Shown: positions 43,987-52,894 of the stretch, piece by piece
Numbering within the stretch: the first letter of the stretch is position 1
How the letters are laid out: each line of letters opens with the position of its first letter
NCBI RefSeq assembly: GCF_002563635.1
Contig: NZ_PDIZ01000001.1
Coordinates: 248,001 to 312,000, forward strand
Source: Bacillus sp. es.036
GTDB lineage: Bacteria; Bacillota; Bacilli; Bacillales; Guptibacillaceae
Reading direction: 5' to 3'
DNA: 64,000 nt
Made by a program: the position numbers and the translations under genes
Notes under the pieces: model-generated
The model's input: the letters and a program-made list of their open reading frames with translations, nothing else
Told to the model about the DNA's origin: nothing
Databases searched by the model: none

Positions 43987-44662
43987 AAAAAGGCACGGTG
44001 ATCGATTGGCCCTTCGTTAGCGTTTCTTCCTTTTTGTCGAACACATCACTTGTTTGAATTGTTAGGGCATCCAGTTGCGCTAGGTCAGTCGTATTTAGAA
44101 CAAAGCCGAGCTGCCCGGTTTTTTCTTCCCCGGGTGCGTAATCTCCGTAAAGGTTCTCGAGGTAAAAGTCATCATCGAATCCTTTCTTCTCACCATCACT
44201 CGTTTCAAGTGTTGAAATTGGTGCAAAGTTAACGATTTGATCCGACGTGTTCTTTACATGGACGCGAATCTTTACATAGTTGAATTTTGTCTCATCGTTC
44301 GAATAGCCATGAAAAAAATCGATTAAGTCAGGGGAAGGCGCATACGCCATTACCTTCACATCTGAAACGGTTAGCTCAACATCCCCAATCGTCGTTTTTT
44401 CGTTAAAATCAGAGCTTGCTTTTAACGTAATAGAGCCGTCTGCATCCTGATAAGTTTGGCCAACTTCAGTTAGTGAGCTGTCATCAGGTGCCTGTGGACT
44501 ATCGATTAATCCTTTATTTTCGTTTTGAGCGGCATTTGTTTCATCTTCTTTTGTTATAGATGTCGTGTGTTCTGATTGTGAACTAGCTTGCTGATTCGCA
44601 TTGTCAGCGCACCCCCCAAGAAAAAGAGAGGCAGTACATAGAGTGATTAGTATGTGCTTCAT
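43985..44662 (-). CDS. DUF4352-like lipoprotein
   Basis: 225 residues. Signal peptide with lipobox SLFLGGCADN; a low-complexity Ser/Gln/Asn/Glu spacer to about 75; then an immunoglobulin-like beta domain with the DUF4352 pattern (VKIRVHVKNTSDQIVNFAP, DDDFYLENLYGDYAPGEEKT, GQLGFVLNT). Anchored outside the membrane; role unknown. Start ATG 44662, 9 bases after GAGGAGG. Confidence 0.85.
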   Translation of the reverse strand: MKHILITLCTASLFLGGCADNANQQASSQSEHTTSITKEDETNAAQNENKGLIDSPQAPDDSSLTEVGQTYQDADGSITLKASSDFNEKTTIGDVELTVSDVKVMAYAPSPDLIDFFHGYSNDETKFNYVKIRVHVKNTSDQIVNFAPISTLETSDGEKKGFDDDFYLENLYGDYAPGEEKTGQLGFVLNTTDLAQLDALTIQTSDVFDKKEETLTKGQSITVPF

Positions 44663-44694
44663 GTAAAATAACCTCCTCAATCAGAAAGAAAACT

Positions 44695-44727
44695 CCCGTT
44701 GCTTTTTGAAGCAACGGGACATTTTTT
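44695..44727. terminator. Terminator between lipoprotein and alkaline phosphatase
   Basis: CCCGTTGCTT and AAGCAACGGG form a 10-bp stem with a 4-base loop, T-rich on the plus side. Confidence 0.75.
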
Positions 44728-46141
44728 ACTTGTCTTTTTTGTGATCATCGTCCTTTTTTCCGTGATCCTTTTCTTGCTTTGCGTTAAGAAGGTCCATCAC
44801 CAATTGACCTGTTTCATTGTTATCATGAAGGCCGGCGAATTTTTCGGATTGTGGGCCGTACGCATACACATTCACGTCAACACCTGTGTGTCCGCCAGTT
44901 GTCCAGCCAGTTCCTGAGCGGATATCAAAGATCTTTTCAATCGCATTATCAATTTCCACCACGTCGCCTGTTTCAGTCGCTTTTTCGACAGACGCGATTT
45001 CCTCTGATGTTAATTCAAGATCGATGTTTTCAGTCAGTGTTTTTTCCACATCTGCACCTTCAGCAATCTTTGCTGCCATGTAATCAGGTGTCTTTTTGGC
45101 TGCTTTAAGTGGAGCTGGATCCCACTTGTATTCTCCGTCGCGTCCCATCGCAAAGCCACCGGTAGAGTGGTCAGCTGTTGTGACGACGAGCGTGTGCTTG
45201 TCCTTTTTCGCAAATTCAATCGCCGCTTCGTAAGCTTTCTCGAAATCTTCCATCTCACTCATTGCAGCAACAACGTCATTATCATGACCAGCCCAGTCAA
45301 TTTGGCTACCTTCGACCATAAGGAAAAAGCCGTCTTTGTCGTCACTTAGGCGCTCAAGAGCTGCGTCAGTCATTTCTTCAAGAGAGGGTGCATCTTCCGT
45401 ACGATCAATCGCTTTGTCCATTCCTTTAGGTGCAAACAGGCCAAGAATTTGTTCGTTATCGTCTTGAGCGAGTTCATCTTTTGAAGTGACATAGCTATAG
45501 CCATCATTTTGAAACTCTTCTGTTAGGTTGCGGTCAGAGCGCTCAAAGTAAGAAGTTCCTCCGCCAAGCAATACGTCCACTTTATGCTCACCATTGATCA
45601 TCTCATCATAATAGTCGTCTGCAATGTCATTGTAATTATTCCGCGATTCATCATGAGCACCGAATGATGCTGGCGTTGCATGATTAATTTGAGAAGTAGA
45701 AACAAGTCCAGTAGCTTTGTTCTTTTCTTTTGCTTCTTCAAGAACGGTCTTCACTTCATTTTTATCCATATCAACGGAGATTGCGCCGTTGTAAGTTTTG
45801 ATTCCAGCAGCCATCGCCGTACCCGCTGCTGCTGAGTCTGTTACGCTCTCTTCTGGATCCCATGAATAGGTTTCTTGAGCGCCAACGAGATATTCATCGA
45901 AAGCTGTTTTTTCCATATAAGGCGTTGTTTTGTCATCCATATACGAACGGTAGGCCGTTGTATAGCCCGGTCCCATGCCATCACCGATTAAGAAGATGAC
46001 GTTCTCGATTTCGTTTTTAGGGTTTTTACTTTTTTCGGATTTTGCTTCTGTGTCCGTACCAATCCCTGCAAATCCAGCTACAGCTAGTGATGAAATGACA
46101 GCGAATGGAATAAGCTTCTTTTTGGCATTTTTACTAAACAA
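44726..46141 (-). CDS. phoA: Secreted alkaline phosphatase
   Basis: 471 residues from a TTG start. Signal peptide KNAKKKLIPFAVISSLAVAG, then IFLIGDGMG (first Asp metal ligand), the Ser nucleophile in VTDSAAAGTAMAAG, LMVEGSQIDWAGHDND, TTADHSTGG and TTGGHTG, the complete set of metal and catalytic motifs. The tail is rich in Lys/Asp/His. GGGGGG, 8 bases before TTG 46141, selects this start over ATG 46162, which lies upstream of the site. It frees phosphate from organic esters outside the cell, and a Pho box precedes it. Confidence 0.94.
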   Translation of the reverse strand: MFSKNAKKKLIPFAVISSLAVAGFAGIGTDTEAKSEKSKNPKNEIENVIFLIGDGMGPGYTTAYRSYMDDKTTPYMEKTAFDEYLVGAQETYSWDPEESVTDSAAAGTAMAAGIKTYNGAISVDMDKNEVKTVLEEAKEKNKATGLVSTSQINHATPASFGAHDESRNNYNDIADDYYDEMINGEHKVDVLLGGGTSYFERSDRNLTEEFQNDGYSYVTSKDELAQDDNEQILGLFAPKGMDKAIDRTEDAPSLEEMTDAALERLSDDKDGFFLMVEGSQIDWAGHDNDVVAAMSEMEDFEKAYEAAIEFAKKDKHTLVVTTADHSTGGFAMGRDGEYKWDPAPLKAAKKTPDYMAAKIAEGADVEKTLTENIDLELTSEEIASVEKATETGDVVEIDNAIEKIFDIRSGTGWTTGGHTGVDVNVYAYGPQSEKFAGLHDNNETGQLVMDLLNAKQEKDHGKKDDDHKKDK

Positions 46142-46174
46142 ATTGATTTCCCCCCGGTTCATGTTTTCTCACAA

Positions 46175-46221
46175 ATCATAGTTTACTTGTTTAACGTGAA
46201 GGTGATGTTAATCGATTGTAA
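46175..46221 (-). promoter_or_regulatory. PhoP box and -10 of alkaline phosphatase
   Basis: Minus strand TTACAA (46216-46221), TTAACA (46206-46211), TTCACG (46195-46200): three TTaACA-type hexamers 10-11 bases apart, followed by -10 TATGAT (46175-46180). This is the arrangement bound by phosphorylated PhoP under phosphate starvation. Confidence 0.75.
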
Positions 46222-46562
46222 GGATCATTTTAAGATAATAAGGTCGATCGTCATGGTCGGAAAAACGTGGAATCGCTCGAAAAAATCGCGTTTCTTATTA
46301 TGCGCACATCTCGTGTTTCTGTCTATGATCGTAATGATAGCGAAACCATTTTACAAGAGCTTTTGGAAGAATTAGGTCATAAGAGCGAGGGATGAGGGAT
46401 TGTTAATTGGTAGGAGAAGCATATTAATGTCTATTCTCACACGACCATTTTCATAGAAGAAAAAGAGAGAGGAGTGAGACAGCAGTCTTAGGAATAGGCA
46501 ATGATTCTACGAAACTGTTAAAATTATCATTATAATAAAAAAATTAAAAAGGGGAGATTGAA
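46222..46562. other. Intergenic stretch with a doubtful short reading frame
   Basis: No recognised gene. A frame from 46234 to TGA 46395, usable from GTG 46267 or ATG 46300, reads MRTSRVSVYDRNDSETILQE and LLEELGHKSEG. It has a protein-like composition but no good ribosome binding site. An overlapping frame gives a helix-like FLLCAHLVFLSMIVMIA. Neither is claimed as a gene. Confidence 0.3.
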
Positions 46563-47459
46563 ATGGACTTAGTTATGAATGATTCGGTGATCTATGATTT
46601 TAACAAAACGCATAAGCCTGTGAAGATCGTACCATCAGGAACTAGCGTTCAAATCGTGACGTATGACTGCTTTATGAATCAGCTTCAAACGGAGGAAGAT
46701 GAGATTACTGGAATTGATTGGAACCGAGTGAATCCTGCAACTGGCCCAATCTATGTGAAGGATGCACAACCTGGAGATGTGTTAAAAGTTTCGATTGAAA
46801 AGCTTGAAATTGGAGATCAGGGCGTCATGGTCGTTGGGCCAGATCTTGGGGTTATGGGACATCGTTTAAAAGAAATGGAGTCAAAGATGATTCCAATTCA
46901 AGATGGGGCTGCTTGTTTTAATAACCTTAGCATTCCGTTAAATCCAATGATCGGCGTAATTGGTGTCGCACCAGAAGGCGATGGTGTTTCATGTGGCACA
47001 CCTGGTGCGCACGGCGGAAATATGGATAATAAAATGGTTACGGAAGGAGCGGTGCTCTATTTTCCAGTGTTTGCGGAAGGTGCACTGTTCGGATTAGGTG
47101 ATTTTCATGCAGCGATGGGAGACGGTGAAGTGAGCGTTTCAGGAATTGAAGTTCCTGGTAAAGCAACAGTAAAGCTTGAAGTGATCAAGGGGGAGTCAAT
47201 CGTTCAACCGATGCTAGAAAACGCTGAAGTTGTTACCCAAATTGCTTCAGCTGCCACACTTGATGAAGCGGTAACACTTGCAACCGAGCTAATGGTCGAT
47301 CGCGTTATGGAGAAAAGCGGAATGTCGATAAGTGAAGCAACCATGCTGATGAGTGCAATTGGACAAGTTGAAGTGTGTCAGGTCGTGGATCCACTACTAA
47401 CGGCGAGATTCGTTGTACCGAAATGGTTAGAGCAGCAGCTAGGCGTACGCCTTATCTGA
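46563..47459 (+). CDS. Acetamidase/formamidase family hydrolase
   Basis: 298 residues of the FmdA/AmdA family, which hydrolyses formamide or acetamide to ammonia and the acid. Family marks: NPATGPIYVKDAQPGDVLKV, the zinc-ligand region GVAPEGDGVSCGTPGAHGGN, and LFGLGDFHAAMGDGEVSVSG. Ribosome binding site AAGGGGAGATTGAA. Near nitrogen-related genes (glutamate dehydrogenase 2 kb on), but no shared operon. Confidence 0.9.
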   Translation: MDLVMNDSVIYDFNKTHKPVKIVPSGTSVQIVTYDCFMNQLQTEEDEITGIDWNRVNPATGPIYVKDAQPGDVLKVSIEKLEIGDQGVMVVGPDLGVMGHRLKEMESKMIPIQDGAACFNNLSIPLNPMIGVIGVAPEGDGVSCGTPGAHGGNMDNKMVTEGAVLYFPVFAEGALFGLGDFHAAMGDGEVSVSGIEVPGKATVKLEVIKGESIVQPMLENAEVVTQIASAATLDEAVTLATELMVDRVMEKSGMSISEATMLMSAIGQVEVCQVVDPLLTARFVVPKWLEQQLGVRLI

Positions 47460-47547
47460 TTCGACATATGCTGACATCGTTCGGGTGGTGCCTGTCACTC
47501 GCATGAGATATACTTGGTGACGCGGACACGGTCGGGGTGCCTGTCAC
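47460..47547. repeat. Two GGTGCCTGTCAC repeat copies
   Basis: TTCGAC at 47460; CGGGTGGTGCCTGTCAC at 47482-47498; CGGGGTGCCTGTCAC at 47533-47547 followed by TTGTCGAA. The two copies lie 50 bases apart just before the next gene. Here the 3' half is the reverse complement of the GTGACAGGCACC form. Confidence 0.75.
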
Positions 47548-47584
47548 TTGTCGAATTTGCTAAAATAATTGGAGGAATATGAGT

Positions 47585-48568
47585 ATGATTCGTTTTGGAG
47601 TTGTGGGAACAAATAAGATTACGGATAATTTTCTTGAGGGGGCGACTGAGCTTAGCGATTTTAAACTTACGGCGGTCTATTCTCGAACGGAAGAGAAGGC
47701 GCAGGCATTTGCTGAGAAGCATGGGGCAGAGGCGACGTTCACAAGTCTTGAGGAAATGGCGAACAGCGCGCTCATTGATGCCGTCTACATTGCGAGTCCT
47801 AACTCGTTACATGCAGAACAATCAATCATTTTCATGAACGGTGGGAAGCACGTGCTTTGTGAGAAGCCGATGGCGTCAAATAAACGTGAGGTCTTACAAA
47901 TGGTCGAGGTTGCCTCAAAAAAAGGCGTTCTACTAATGGAAGCGATGAAATCCACCGTGATGCCGAACATGCAGATGGTGCGAGAGAATTTGCATAAAAT
48001 CGGTCAAATTCGTCGCTTTGTTGCGAATTACGGTCAGTATTCGTCGCGTTATGATGCTTATAAAGAAGGAACAGTGCTAAATGCGTTTAACCCTAAGTTT
48101 TCAAATGGGTCACTGATGGATATCGGCGTATATGGCGTTTATCCTGTCGTATCCATGCTTGGCATGCCCCAGTCGATTAAGGCAGAAGGCGTCATGCTTG
48201 AGTCGGGGGTTGATGGAGAAGGCAGTATTTTACTTGGATATGAAGACAAAGAAGCAGTGATTATGTTTTCAAAAATCACAGATTCTCATCTTCCATCCGA
48301 AATTCAAGGGGAGAACGGGAGTATCCTGATCGACAAGATCGGTTCACCGATGGATGTGAAAATCTATTATCGAGATGGATCGATTGAAGACCTGTCGCAG
48401 TCGCAATCCCATACGATGATGTATGAAGCGAAGGAGTTTATTGAACTAATCCAGGCCGGTAAGGATCAGTCTTCGATCAACTCACATGAAAACTCTCTCC
48501 GTTCGATTGAAGTAATGGATGAAGCACGGAAGCAAATCGGAGTTGTTTTTCCGGCTGATCATCACTAA
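47585..48568 (+). CDS. Gfo/Idh/MocA family oxidoreductase
   Basis: 327 residues: Rossmann start MIRFGVVGTNKITDNFLEGA, the family core CEKPMASNKREVLQM (Lys in EKP), and a C-terminal beta-sheet domain with MDIGVYGVYPVVSML. NAD(P)-dependent oxidation of sugars or inositols in general; this subgroup (YrbE/YulF-like) has no firm substrate. GGAGG is 9 bases before ATG 47585; the ATG at 47579 is too near. Confidence 0.92.
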   Translation: MIRFGVVGTNKITDNFLEGATELSDFKLTAVYSRTEEKAQAFAEKHGAEATFTSLEEMANSALIDAVYIASPNSLHAEQSIIFMNGGKHVLCEKPMASNKREVLQMVEVASKKGVLLMEAMKSTVMPNMQMVRENLHKIGQIRRFVANYGQYSSRYDAYKEGTVLNAFNPKFSNGSLMDIGVYGVYPVVSMLGMPQSIKAEGVMLESGVDGEGSILLGYEDKEAVIMFSKITDSHLPSEIQGENGSILIDKIGSPMDVKIYYRDGSIEDLSQSQSHTMMYEAKEFIELIQAGKDQSSINSHENSLRSIEVMDEARKQIGVVFPADHH

Positions 48569-48588
48569 TAAAAAATGAAGTAGTTCTC

Positions 48589-48627
48589 AGCCGTCACATG
48601 CATATTGCGCTAGTGACGGCTTTTTTT
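48589..48627 (+). terminator. Terminator after the Gfo/Idh/MocA gene
   Basis: AGCCGTCAC and GTGACGGCT around a 15-base loop, then seven Ts. Confidence 0.88.
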
Positions 48628-48729
48628 ATTTCACCTAGTAAAAAAACGTAAGCCTTTTCATCCAGCCCGTTTGAACTAGTTTCAAAAGGGTACGATATTA
48701 ATAGAATAGAAAAACATGGAGGGATGAAA

Positions 48730-50109
48730 TTGGCTAGTAAATATGGAGAAGTTGTACAGGAGTCGTTACATGCACTACTCGAGGATCAATCGTTTTTACC
48801 AAATTTCAAGGATGAAGATCGAGAAAATGCGTTCAAATCCCTTGAATCGATTCTCTCAACCCCGAACCAAATTCAAAAATCATTTCTCCGCGTTCCTCTC
48901 GAGAACGGGAAAATTTTACGAATTCCTGCTTTCCGCGTTCAGCACAATAATGCGGTAGGGCCTTATAAAGGCGGGATTCGCTTTCACGAAACGGTCGAGG
49001 AAGATGAAGTAATTAATCTGGCAACTTTAATGACGTTAAAGAATGCGCTTCATGATGTACCATTTGGTGGAGGGAAAGGTGGCGTGGTTATTAACCCACG
49101 TGAATTTTCGGAAAAAGAACTACATACGATTTCAAAAACATACGTTCAAAATTTCTGCGATATTTTAGGCCCAGATAAAGACATCCCAGCACCGGATGTT
49201 GGAACGGGTGAACGAGAGATGGACTGGATGATGGGTGAATATAAAACGATCCATCCCGGACGCCCGTATCGCGGAAGTTTCACAGGGAAAAGTCAGGTGA
49301 ACGGCGGTTCGCTTGGTCGAAGAGAAGCAACAGGAAAAGGCGTCTACTATACGCTTCGCTACATGCTTCATAATTTTGTGAAAGAAAATGAAGAGTGGTT
49401 TAAGAGAAATGATAATCGCTTTGCCAAAACAGCACTTGAGCATTCCGATCGTCCGTTAACGATTGGAATTCAGGGATTTGGTAATGTTGGATCCGTTGCA
49501 GCACTTGAATCGTATAGCTGCAACTACCTCGATACGAAAGTCGTTGCGGTAAGCGATCGAAACGTCACGCTTTATAATGGTGATGGCCTTGATATAAAAG
49601 CACTAATTGAGTTTACGTCCAATCATGAAGGTGATTTGCCTACGACAGAGGAAGCGTTGTCTGAGCATGAAATCAAAGCGGATATTCAAGAACGAGAAGA
49701 TGTTCTTTACCTTGATACGGACGTGCTGATTTTGGCAGCGCTTGAAGATCAAATTCATGAGGATAATGTTGATCAAGTAAAAGCGCGCATGATTGTGGAA
49801 GGTGCAAACGGCCCCATTACACTTGGTGCGGATCGAAAACTAAGTGAAGACGGTGTGCTCGTTATTCCAGATATACTTGCGAACGCAGGTGGTGTCATCG
49901 TTTCTTATTTCGAATGGCTTCAAGGAAGGGAAACGCAATTCTATAGTGAAGAAGAAGTCTTTTCTCTTCTTTTTAAAAAAATGAAGGAAACGATGGATGA
50001 AATTTACCCACAGTTTTTCAATGATCCATTTGCTCTCAGACAGAATTGCTACATCCATACGGTGATGAAGCTTTCAAATATTCTTTATCGTCATGGTAAG
50101 CTCTACTAA
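48730..50109 (+). CDS. Glu/Leu/Phe/Val dehydrogenase family (glutamate dehydrogenase)
   Basis: 459 residues. Catalytic Lys regions GPYKGGIRFHETV and PFGGGKGGV, active-site PAPDVGTGEREMDW, and the NAD(P) loop IQGFGNVGSVAA are intact. The protein is longer than B. subtilis RocG/GudB (about 424) because of an insertion of some 20 residues before the cofactor domain (VKENEEWFKRNDNRFAKTA). Oxidises glutamate to 2-oxoglutarate and ammonia, or the reverse. TTG 48730, 6 bases from GGAGGG, is the likely start; ATG 48724 abuts the site. Confidence 0.9.
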   Translation: MASKYGEVVQESLHALLEDQSFLPNFKDEDRENAFKSLESILSTPNQIQKSFLRVPLENGKILRIPAFRVQHNNAVGPYKGGIRFHETVEEDEVINLATLMTLKNALHDVPFGGGKGGVVINPREFSEKELHTISKTYVQNFCDILGPDKDIPAPDVGTGEREMDWMMGEYKTIHPGRPYRGSFTGKSQVNGGSLGRREATGKGVYYTLRYMLHNFVKENEEWFKRNDNRFAKTALEHSDRPLTIGIQGFGNVGSVAALESYSCNYLDTKVVAVSDRNVTLYNGDGLDIKALIEFTSNHEGDLPTTEEALSEHEIKADIQEREDVLYLDTDVLILAALEDQIHEDNVDQVKARMIVEGANGPITLGADRKLSEDGVLVIPDILANAGGVIVSYFEWLQGRETQFYSEEEVFSLLFKKMKETMDEIYPQFFNDPFALRQNCYIHTVMKLSNILYRHGKLY

Positions 50110-50117
50110 AGCGAAAA

Positions 50118-50150
50118 GCCCCCTCCTATTGAATAGGAGAGGGTTTTCCT
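50118..50150. terminator. Bidirectional terminator
   Basis: CCCCTCCTATT pairs with AATAGGAGAGGG with one bulge, then TTTT; between convergent genes. Confidence 0.8.
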
Positions 50151-50158
50151 TATGGGGA

Positions 50159-50680
50159 TTAAGAAGTTGGTAACGTTTCTTTGAACTCCGTCATTTTCAT
50201 CATCGTTTCATCAATTAGCTCGGTCATTTTGTCCGTATCAGGCTCATCTTTTTTTCCTTCATCAATGAGAGGATAAAGGCTTTCTTCAATGTTCTTGTAT
50301 GCATCCGGGAATTCTTCTTCTACTTGAGATTCCATTTCGTCCCAGTTTTCCTCGAGCGTCATCGTCTGCTCATTAATCGTTTCGACATCATCGCTACTAT
50401 TTTCGATCGTTGTTTTAAGTTCCTCAAGGTTCGATAATGCCGTATCAACGCCAGCTTCAAGATTGGTCATTTCTTCTGAACCGCTATCGCCCGAGTCGTT
50501 CATTCCTTCGTTTGTTCCTTCATTCGTTCCTTCATTTTCTGAAGCGCCGTTTTCTTCCATGGTTGAGTTGTTGGCTTGATTACCTGTGTTATCCTCAGCA
50601 CCGTTTGATCCGCAACCTGCGAGAAGAGAACCTGAAATGAGGCAAGAAGCAAGAAGAATAGGGAATTTCTTTTCCAACAA
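50159..50680 (-). CDS. Acidic helical lipoprotein, unknown
   Basis: 173 residues from TTG: signal peptide with lipobox SLLAGCGSN, an Asn/Glu-rich spacer with the triple NEGTNEGTNEGMN, and a helical, strongly acidic domain (about 75-170). Not recognised. Start TTG 50680 or the adjacent TTG 50677, both behind AAAGGAGTGG. Exposed at the outer face of the membrane. Confidence 0.75.
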   Translation of the reverse strand: MLEKKFPILLASCLISGSLLAGCGSNGAEDNTGNQANNSTMEENGASENEGTNEGTNEGMNDSGDSGSEEMTNLEAGVDTALSNLEELKTTIENSSDDVETINEQTMTLEENWDEMESQVEEEFPDAYKNIEESLYPLIDEGKKDEPDTDKMTELIDETMMKMTEFKETLPTS

Positions 50681-50770
50681 TATCCACTCCTTTCAATTAC
50701 AATTATTGGTTCCCAGTAAGCGTTTTATTCAAACGAAGTCAAAAGTAGTGTTTTTTTCTGGGGGGATGGT

Positions 50771-50911
50771 ATGAAGGAAGATCGTCTTAGGACAATTAGG
50801 ATGTTTTTTTCTAACGACATGATTGTCGTCATGATCCCAGGGCATTCATGGTGGTTTTCTTTGAGTGCGAAGGTCCCGTTTCCGGTAAGATATATTCATT
50901 TCTCAAATTAA
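50771..50911 (+). CDS. Possible 46-residue protein
   Basis: ATG 50771 stands 6 bases after the strong purine run GGGGGGA. The product MKEDRLRTIRMFFSNDMIVV, then HSWWFSLSAKVPFPVRYIHF, is unlike anything I know. It may be chance. It is the only candidate gene in the stretch 50681-51031. Confidence 0.3.
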   Translation: MKEDRLRTIRMFFSNDMIVVMIPGHSWWFSLSAKVPFPVRYIHFSN

Positions 50912-51010
50912 CACACCATCTTTCTATATCCTATCGTTCAATCCCTCTACTACTATCTTGAGTAGGAAACTGTTATACTATCCAACAAGGTGACAAATTG
51001 TGACAAATTA

Positions 51011-51028
51011 CGGGAGGTGACAGGCACC
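51011..51028 (+). repeat. GGTGACAGGCACC repeat copy that forms a ribosome binding site
   Basis: CGGGAGGTGACAGGCACC. One base differs from the usual CGGGTGG or CGGGCGG, turning the repeat into GGGAGGTGA, a perfect Shine-Dalgarno sequence, 11 bases before the ATG of the next gene. Confidence 0.75.
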
Positions 51029-51031
51029 ATC

Positions 51032-52072
51032 ATGAAAGCAGTTCAAGTAATGGGTTATGGTGATGTGGATCAGTTAGAAGTCGTAGACCAGGAGATTCCT
51101 GTTCCGAAAGAGAATGAGGTACTCGTTAAGGTAAAGGCATGTGCGATTAATAATACGGAAATTTGGATGCGTGAAGGGGCATATGGAACAGGAACGAAAT
51201 CAGGATGGCGTCCTGAAGGTGTTCAGTTTCCTAGAACACCAGGATCGGATATTACCGGTACGATTGTGAAAGTCGGTCAGCAAGTGAATGAGGAGATGAT
51301 CGGCAAGAACGTCGTGCTCTTTCCTTTTACTTCGAGCGGAGAGCCAGGGTCTGAACATATCTCAGAAGATATGTCTTTCATTGGATCAGAGTATGACGGA
51401 GGATATGCGGACTATGTTGTATGGCCAGCAGAACTCTGTTTTGACATGCCTCTTGCTGACTATACAGAGAGTGCCGTGTTCTCTGTTAGTGGGATGACAG
51501 CGTGGCATATGGTTGAACAAATTCAGCCTAAGCAGGGCGAGACTGTTATGGTTACAGGAGCAAACGGTGGAGTAGGTTCTCTGAACGTTCAAATTGCGTC
51601 TCGTGTGTTTGGTGCTAATGTAATCGCGATTGTAGGCGATCTCGCTTTGGAAGATCAGTTGAAGAACCTTGGAGCAACGCACGTACTTTCCTACAAATCG
51701 GATCAGCTTGCTGAAGAAATACTTGAAGTGAATGGTGGACCGATTGACTCAGTATTAGATGTTGTTGGAGATGCCTTGTTTTCAACTTCGCTTCATGTTT
51801 TAAAGAAAGGCGGCAAGTTTTGCACGTCTGGTTCTGCTGGTGGACAGAAAACAGAACTTGATTTTAGAACATTGTATTTGAAGCACATAACACTCTATGG
51901 CTCTGTTCTTGGTACAAGGGAAGAGTTTAAGCGGATGCTTAAAGCGATAGCTGATGGGAAGATCACACCAGTGATTGATCGAACATTTCCATTAGAACAA
52001 GCGAGAGAGGCTCAACGTTATTTTAAAAAAGCGGGTAAACTAGGAAAAATTGTGCTACTTCCTGAAGAGTAA
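51032..52072 (+). CDS. Zinc-free quinone-oxidoreductase-like dehydrogenase (MDR family)
   Basis: 346 residues of the medium-chain dehydrogenase superfamily, QOR branch: MKAVQVMGYGDVDQLEVVDQ, an alcohol-dehydrogenase N-domain with CAINNTEIWMREGAYG, the NADPH loop VTGANGGVGSLNVQIAS and the end DRTFPLEQAREAQRYF. NADPH-dependent reduction of quinones or enones; no zinc-ligand Cys cluster is visible. Start ATG 51032 inside a repeat-derived ribosome binding site; the frame from 50990 has no such site. Confidence 0.9.
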   Translation: MKAVQVMGYGDVDQLEVVDQEIPVPKENEVLVKVKACAINNTEIWMREGAYGTGTKSGWRPEGVQFPRTPGSDITGTIVKVGQQVNEEMIGKNVVLFPFTSSGEPGSEHISEDMSFIGSEYDGGYADYVVWPAELCFDMPLADYTESAVFSVSGMTAWHMVEQIQPKQGETVMVTGANGGVGSLNVQIASRVFGANVIAIVGDLALEDQLKNLGATHVLSYKSDQLAEEILEVNGGPIDSVLDVVGDALFSTSLHVLKKGGKFCTSGSAGGQKTELDFRTLYLKHITLYGSVLGTREEFKRMLKAIADGKITPVIDRTFPLEQAREAQRYFKKAGKLGKIVLLPEE

Positions 52073-52084
52073 GTTGAATAATTG

Positions 52085-52118
52085 AACCCCCTATTTCCTA
52101 ACTGGAGATAGGGGGTTT
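52085..52118 (+). terminator. Terminator after the quinone-reductase-like gene
   Basis: AACCCCCTATTTCC and GGAGATAGGGGGTT pair with one mismatch around a 5-base loop. A second hairpin (GTGAGCCC/GGGCTCAC, 52129-52159) follows. Confidence 0.75.
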
Positions 52119-52233
52119 CCTATGTCGAGTGAGCCCATTAAAACAAAGGACGGGCTCACCACTTTTAGGGAAATACAGGAATAAGCGATGCGGCTAACGA
52201 ATATGTAATGTATAAAATCATAGAGGTGATGGT

Positions 52234-52554
52234 GTGAAGAAAAGGGGTTTCTTCAAACTTTACTCGATGCTTTGTCTGCTTAGTGTTTTTGGATATTCCT
52301 ACTGGGCCACTTCCTGGACGGCAAGTCAATTGCCGGCACTGTCGAATTGGAAAAGCCATCTTATTTTCACGCCGAGGACGGTTGTAGCTTCTAAAGACAT
52401 TTATGAAATTGATATGTTTTTGTATGCTCTTAAGGTAGTACCTCTAATGGCAAGTGTTTGTCTTCTTTCTTTGTTAATGATGATTGGAATTGGGATATAT
52501 TATGTGAAAAAGCAGCTGTCATACGTTGGTGAAAAGAAGATAACAAGTTCATAA
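52234..52554 (+). CDS. DUF4306-like small membrane protein (YjdJ type)
   Basis: 106 residues: an N-terminal helix (YSMLCLLSVFGYSYWATSW), an exposed loop of about 40 residues (FTPRTVVASKDIYEIDMFLY), and a second helix (VVPLMASVCLLSLLMMIGIG). The pattern fits DUF4306, as in B. subtilis YjdJ; function unknown. GTG start behind AGAGGTGATG. Confidence 0.65.
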   Translation: MKKRGFFKLYSMLCLLSVFGYSYWATSWTASQLPALSNWKSHLIFTPRTVVASKDIYEIDMFLYALKVVPLMASVCLLSLLMMIGIGIYYVKKQLSYVGEKKITSS

Positions 52555-52560
52555 GGAATG

Positions 52561-52588
52561 AAGAGCGGGGCAGCCCCGCTCTTTTTGT
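52561..52588 (+). terminator. Terminator after the DUF4306-like gene
   Basis: AAGAGCGGGG and CCCCGCTCTT around CAG, then TTT. Confidence 0.9.
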
Positions 52589-52643
52589 TTTGGAAGATGT
52601 TATGAGTCACGGTTATAAATCGCGTCTGATAAGTTCAGATTTG

Positions 52644-52810
52644 TTCGACTTTAATTGACGTTTTTCGAGCAAAAGCGGGCGGTGACAGGCACTCGCGCAT
52701 TTTCTTAAATGCAAATGAACCCATTCATAAAAGAAATTGGTTTTATTGCTCATTTAAACGGGTAACATCATTCGAGTGAATTCGAGTAAATATGGGTGGT
52801 GACAGGCACC
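52644..52810. repeat. Two GGTGACAGGCACC repeat copies in a 340-base intergenic region
   Basis: TTCGAC (52644) then CGGGCGGTGACAGGCAC (52676-52692); TTCGAG twice (52771, 52781) then GGGTGGTGACAGGCACC (52794-52810). The remainder of 52589-52894 holds no gene and no clear promoter for the next one. Confidence 0.8.
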
Positions 52811-52894
52811 CAAGAGTCGGCTTTTGTCGATTTAGATTTGCCAGGATTGGACATAGTAAAACAGACAGAAGATATTTGAGGAGGCAAATCAGCT

